Shown piece by piece: positions 4,669 through 7,003 of a DNA stretch of 7,003 nt. The stretch covers positions 1 through 7,003 of the forward strand of contig JAGVNP010000098.1 of the NCBI GenBank assembly GCA_020053185.1. Reading direction: 5' to 3'. The translations under genes were made by a program, and so were the position numbers. The DNA comes from Deltaproteobacteria bacterium. GTDB lineage: Bacteria; Desulfobacterota; Desulfomonilia; UBA1062. How positions within the stretch are numbered: the stretch's first letter is position 1; each line of letters opens with the position of its first letter. The notes under the pieces are model-generated. The model was not told where the DNA came from. It saw nothing but the letters and a program-made list of their open reading frames with translations, and did no database searches.

Positions 4669-5502
4669 TTATGTTTTCCTGAACCTGTTCGTGATCAGTT
4701 CAATAACTTCCTGTGCGCTTGTCTCTATGGGTTTGTCAGTGACATCGATTATGGAGAATCCGTTTTTTTTGAAGACTTTTTTCGCTTCTGCTACTTCTTC
4801 ATATATTTTTTCCGGATCAGTATACGAAGATATTTCTGTTGTTCCCATGCGTCGTCCCCGTTCTTTGCGATGATTGAGAAGTCTTTCAGGTTCGATCGTG
4901 AGCCCGATAATGCGGCTTTTATCCATTGCAAGCAGTTCTTCGGGAAGTGGGAGACCCATGATATAGGGCACATTTGCCACCTTCCAGCCCACAACAGAAA
5001 GATACATGCTTAGCGGAGTTTTTCCTACGCGAGATACCCCCACGAGCACGATCTCTGCCTTTGCAAGATCACCAAGGGTTTTCCCATCATCATGATTCAT
5101 GGAAAATTCTATTGAATCAACCCGCTCGAAATACTCTTTATGAAGCTGTCTATAGAGACCTGGCTGGCCAATCGGCTCTTTATCCAGCACACGTGTGAGC
5201 TGTTCAATAAGCGGCCCCATAAGGTCGATGGCTGTCACATTTTGTTTTTTTGCCAATTTGTTCAAATTGGTGCGGAGCTTTAGATCAACAAGCGTATGCA
5301 CAATAATTCCATTTGTTTTAACTGCTTTATCAAGCACATCTTTAATCTCCTCAATCTGGCGTACATGAGGGATTATGATAACAGGTGCCTGGCTGTCAGG
5401 AAATTGTACGAGAACAGTGCTTACCAACTGGGACCCGCTTGCGCCTGCGCCTCCAGAGATCACATAGATTGGAGGGATTGTCTTATGTATCTTCTCTCGC
5501 AT
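4669..5502 (-). CDS. Kinase/pyrophosphorylase, PPDK or PEP synthase regulatory protein (DUF299)
   Basis: 277 residues, the usual length. Family members both inactivate their target, pyruvate phosphate dikinase or PEP synthase, by ADP-dependent phosphorylation of a threonine, and reactivate it by phosphate-dependent removal, giving pyrophosphate. This controls pyruvate-PEP flow in the cytoplasm. Landmarks: N-terminal IYVISGGAGASG (12-23), FERVDSIEF..HDDG (126-140), the P-loop GVSRVGKTPLS (155-165), GLTIEPERL (200-208) and the terminal IIDVTDKPIE (251-260). The first motif is SDGT-like in well-studied members; here the Asp is Gly, as in a divergent branch. No target enzyme gene is in the window, so which of the two it regulates is open. 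AGGAGG lies five bases before the ATG, and the gene starts 14 bases after the radical SAM gene ends, so they are probably cotranscribed. Confidence 0.93.
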   Translation of the reverse strand: MREKIHKTIPPIYVISGGAGASGSQLVSTVLVQFPDSQAPVIIIPHVRQIEEIKDVLDKAVKTNGIIVHTLVDLKLRTNLNKLAKKQNVTAIDLMGPLIEQLTRVLDKEPIGQPGLYRQLHKEYFERVDSIEFSMNHDDGKTLGDLAKAEIVLVGVSRVGKTPLSMYLSVVGWKVANVPYIMGLPLPEELLAMDKSRIIGLTIEPERLLNHRKERGRRMGTTEISSYTDPEKIYEEVAEAKKVFKKNGFSIIDVTDKPIETSAQEVIELITNRFRKT

Positions 5503-5516
5503 AATCGCCTCCTATA

Positions 5517-7003
5517 TTATTTTTCAGTGAGTATATCCTTTTGCGCCTGCTTAGCCACAGTGTCTTTTTCGACAAAAATCTTTTTTCCTGTAAATGGATC
5601 AAGCTCGGTATAATACATCAGACTCGAATATGTGGATGGAGTAGGGGTGAAGATCTGCACCTGCTCTGGAGCAATCTTTAGATATCTAGTGGTAAATGCT
5701 TTAAGTCTTTTCATATCAGGCTCGCCGCATCCAGGGTGTGCGGCAATGAAATAATAGGTGAGGAATTGTTTTTTGTTGAATTTTTTTGTGATCCGATAAA
5801 AGGCATCGACGAATTCGAGTAAAATATTTTTGTCTGGCTTATGCATGAGGCATAGCACATGATCTTCTGTATGCTCTGGGGCTATCTTCATCTGGCCGGA
5901 GGTGTGGTGTGCGATCACCTCTTCAAGATAAGACATGCCATGTTTCTTGTCATGGAGTGCAAGATCATACCTAATGCCTGATGCAACAAATACCTTTTTT
6001 ATTCCCTCAATCTTTTTTATAGATTGCAGGAGTTTTATCTGCTGACTATGGTCGACTTCCAGTTTTGGACAGATACTCGGATAAATGCATAGTTTGTTGC
6101 TGCAAATGCCTTTATCCAGCTTTTTTGTGCACTCAAAGCCATACATGTTGGCTGTTGGGCCGCACATATCAAGGACATATCCTTTGAATGCAGGATGTTT
6201 TGTGAGTTTTTTTGCTTCACGTATAATGGAATCAATGCTCCGCCACTGCACAGTCCTTCCCTCATGCATGCTGATTGAACAGAAACTACATTCGCCATAG
6301 CAACCTCGGTGCGTAGGGATAGAAAATTGTATGGTGTCTAATGCTGTTACCTTTCCTTGTGCTTTGTAATAAGGGTGCACATCGCGCTCGAAATCCATGG
6401 CATAGATTGCATCCATTTCTTTTTGCGCAAGGATACTCTCGGGAGGGTTTTGGATCAAATATCTTGAGTCATGCTTCTGGCATAATCTTTTTGCAGTAAT
6501 AGGATCACTGTTCTTGTAAAAAACATGGAACATTTCAATAAAGGCTTTTTTGTCTTTTGAAACACATTCAAAAGAAGGCAGTTCAACATAGGCGTCATCT
6601 TTTTCTTTTGCGATATAACAGATGCCGCGGATGTCGTTTATGCTTTTATGTTCACTCAATCGTTTTGCCAGATTTAAAACAGCTTTTTCTGCCATACCGT
6701 AAACAAGGATATCTGCTTTTGCATCAAACAGTATAGATCTGCGGATAGAATCTGACCAGAAATCATAATGAGCTATCCGCCTCAGGCTGGCTTCGATGCC
6801 TCCCAGAACGATTGGCACAGTGGGTTTGAAATATCGCCTTATCAGATTTGCGTATGCGATCACTGCCCTGTCAGGACGGCGATCATTTATTCCTCCTGGC
6901 GTATAGTCATCACTTTTTCGCCGCTTTTTTGTTGCAGTATAGTTTGCGACCATGGAATCAATGCTACCAGCGCTAACTCCCCAAAAAAGTGTTGGCTCTC
7001 CGA
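5517..7003 (-). CDS. ygiQ: YgiQ-family radical SAM protein (UPF0313), 5' end outside the window
   Basis: 494 complete residues are visible and the frame is open to the right edge, beginning GEPTLFWGVSAGSIDSMV, which matches the YgiQ interior. The true start therefore lies beyond the window, roughly 100 residues upstream by comparison with E. coli YgiQ, and the Met at 6951-6953 is internal. Landmarks: YTPGG..RPDRA, the GGIEASLRRIAHYDFW block, the 4Fe-4S radical SAM motif C-x3-C-x2-C in HRGCYGECSFC (Cys codons at 6300-6302, 6288-6290 and 6279-6281), a second Cys-rich stretch (C..C..C..CIYPSIC, about 6060-6136) typical of the family, KIAPEHT, and PGCGEPDM. It should cleave S-adenosylmethionine to start radical chemistry; its substrate is, to my knowledge, unknown. 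The C-terminus (TPTPSTYSSLMYYT..DPFTGKKIF) is intact and shorter than the E. coli tail. It is followed closely by the kinase/pyrophosphorylase gene. Confidence 0.95.
   Translation of the reverse strand, partial: GEPTLFWGVSAGSIDSMVANYTATKKRRKSDDYTPGGINDRRPDRAVIAYANLIRRYFKPTVPIVLGGIEASLRRIAHYDFWSDSIRRSILFDAKADILVYGMAEKAVLNLAKRLSEHKSINDIRGICYIAKEKDDAYVELPSFECVSKDKKAFIEMFHVFYKNSDPITAKRLCQKHDSRYLIQNPPESILAQKEMDAIYAMDFERDVHPYYKAQGKVTALDTIQFSIPTHRGCYGECSFCSISMHEGRTVQWRSIDSIIREAKKLTKHPAFKGYVLDMCGPTANMYGFECTKKLDKGICSNKLCIYPSICPKLEVDHSQQIKLLQSIKKIEGIKKVFVASGIRYDLALHDKKHGMSYLEEVIAHHTSGQMKIAPEHTEDHVLCLMHKPDKNILLEFVDAFYRITKKFNKKQFLTYYFIAAHPGCGEPDMKRLKAFTTRYLKIAPEQVQIFTPTPSTYSSLMYYTELDPFTGKKIFVEKDTVAKQAQKDILTEK

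Noticed and set aside
4516..5013. Plus-strand open frame of 165 codons
   Set aside because: It begins in the palindromic element and continues antisense to the kinase/pyrophosphorylase gene, whose motifs are clear on the other strand. The same applies to the long plus-strand frames opposite cysK.

Overview
This window comes from a bacterial chromosome of moderate to low GC. Every supported gene lies on the minus strand, so transcription runs from right to left. A lipoprotein signal with a lipobox and a second Sec-type signal peptide suggest a bacterium exporting proteins across a cytoplasmic membrane, probably a diderm. The gene variants (a serine acetyltransferase with a Cys cluster, a divergent PPDK-type regulatory protein, a YgiQ radical SAM enzyme) and the intergenic repeats recall Nitrospirota, Desulfobacterota or Omnitrophota. 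That placement is inference; no marker gene is present.

Right part (about 7003 to 4669): the 3' portion of a ygiQ-like radical SAM gene runs in from beyond the window. Fourteen bases later comes a DUF299 kinase/pyrophosphorylase, the regulator family of pyruvate phosphate dikinase or PEP synthase. The tight spacing suggests one transcript.

Middle (4668 to 2601): a 122-bp palindromic element with imperfect terminal inverted repeats sits between TTATT direct repeats and looks like a MITE-type insertion. A possible promoter straddling its edge leads into a two-gene cysteine operon, cysK then a cysE/epsC-type serine acetyltransferase. The cysK stop codon lies inside the ribosome binding site of the second gene. 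Together they convert serine, acetyl-CoA and sulfide to cysteine.

Left part (2600 to 1): a type II toxin-antitoxin pair (Phd/YefM-like antitoxin, RelE/ParE-like toxin, overlapping by 14 bp), then a secreted conserved protein of unknown function, then a lipoprotein of the metallo-beta-lactamase fold that runs off the left edge.

The most unexplained signal is a set of short-period degenerate repeat tracts confined to intergenic gaps. Three have a 7-nt period (848-896, 1001-1042, 2567-2601) and one has an 8-nt period (934-973). Two of the heptamer tracts begin exactly at the stop codon of the preceding gene. The tracts at 848-896 and 1001-1042 are inverted copies of one motif and flank the octamer tract. 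No gap exceeds 300 bases, and I see no RNA genes, CRISPR array or convincing intrinsic terminator.
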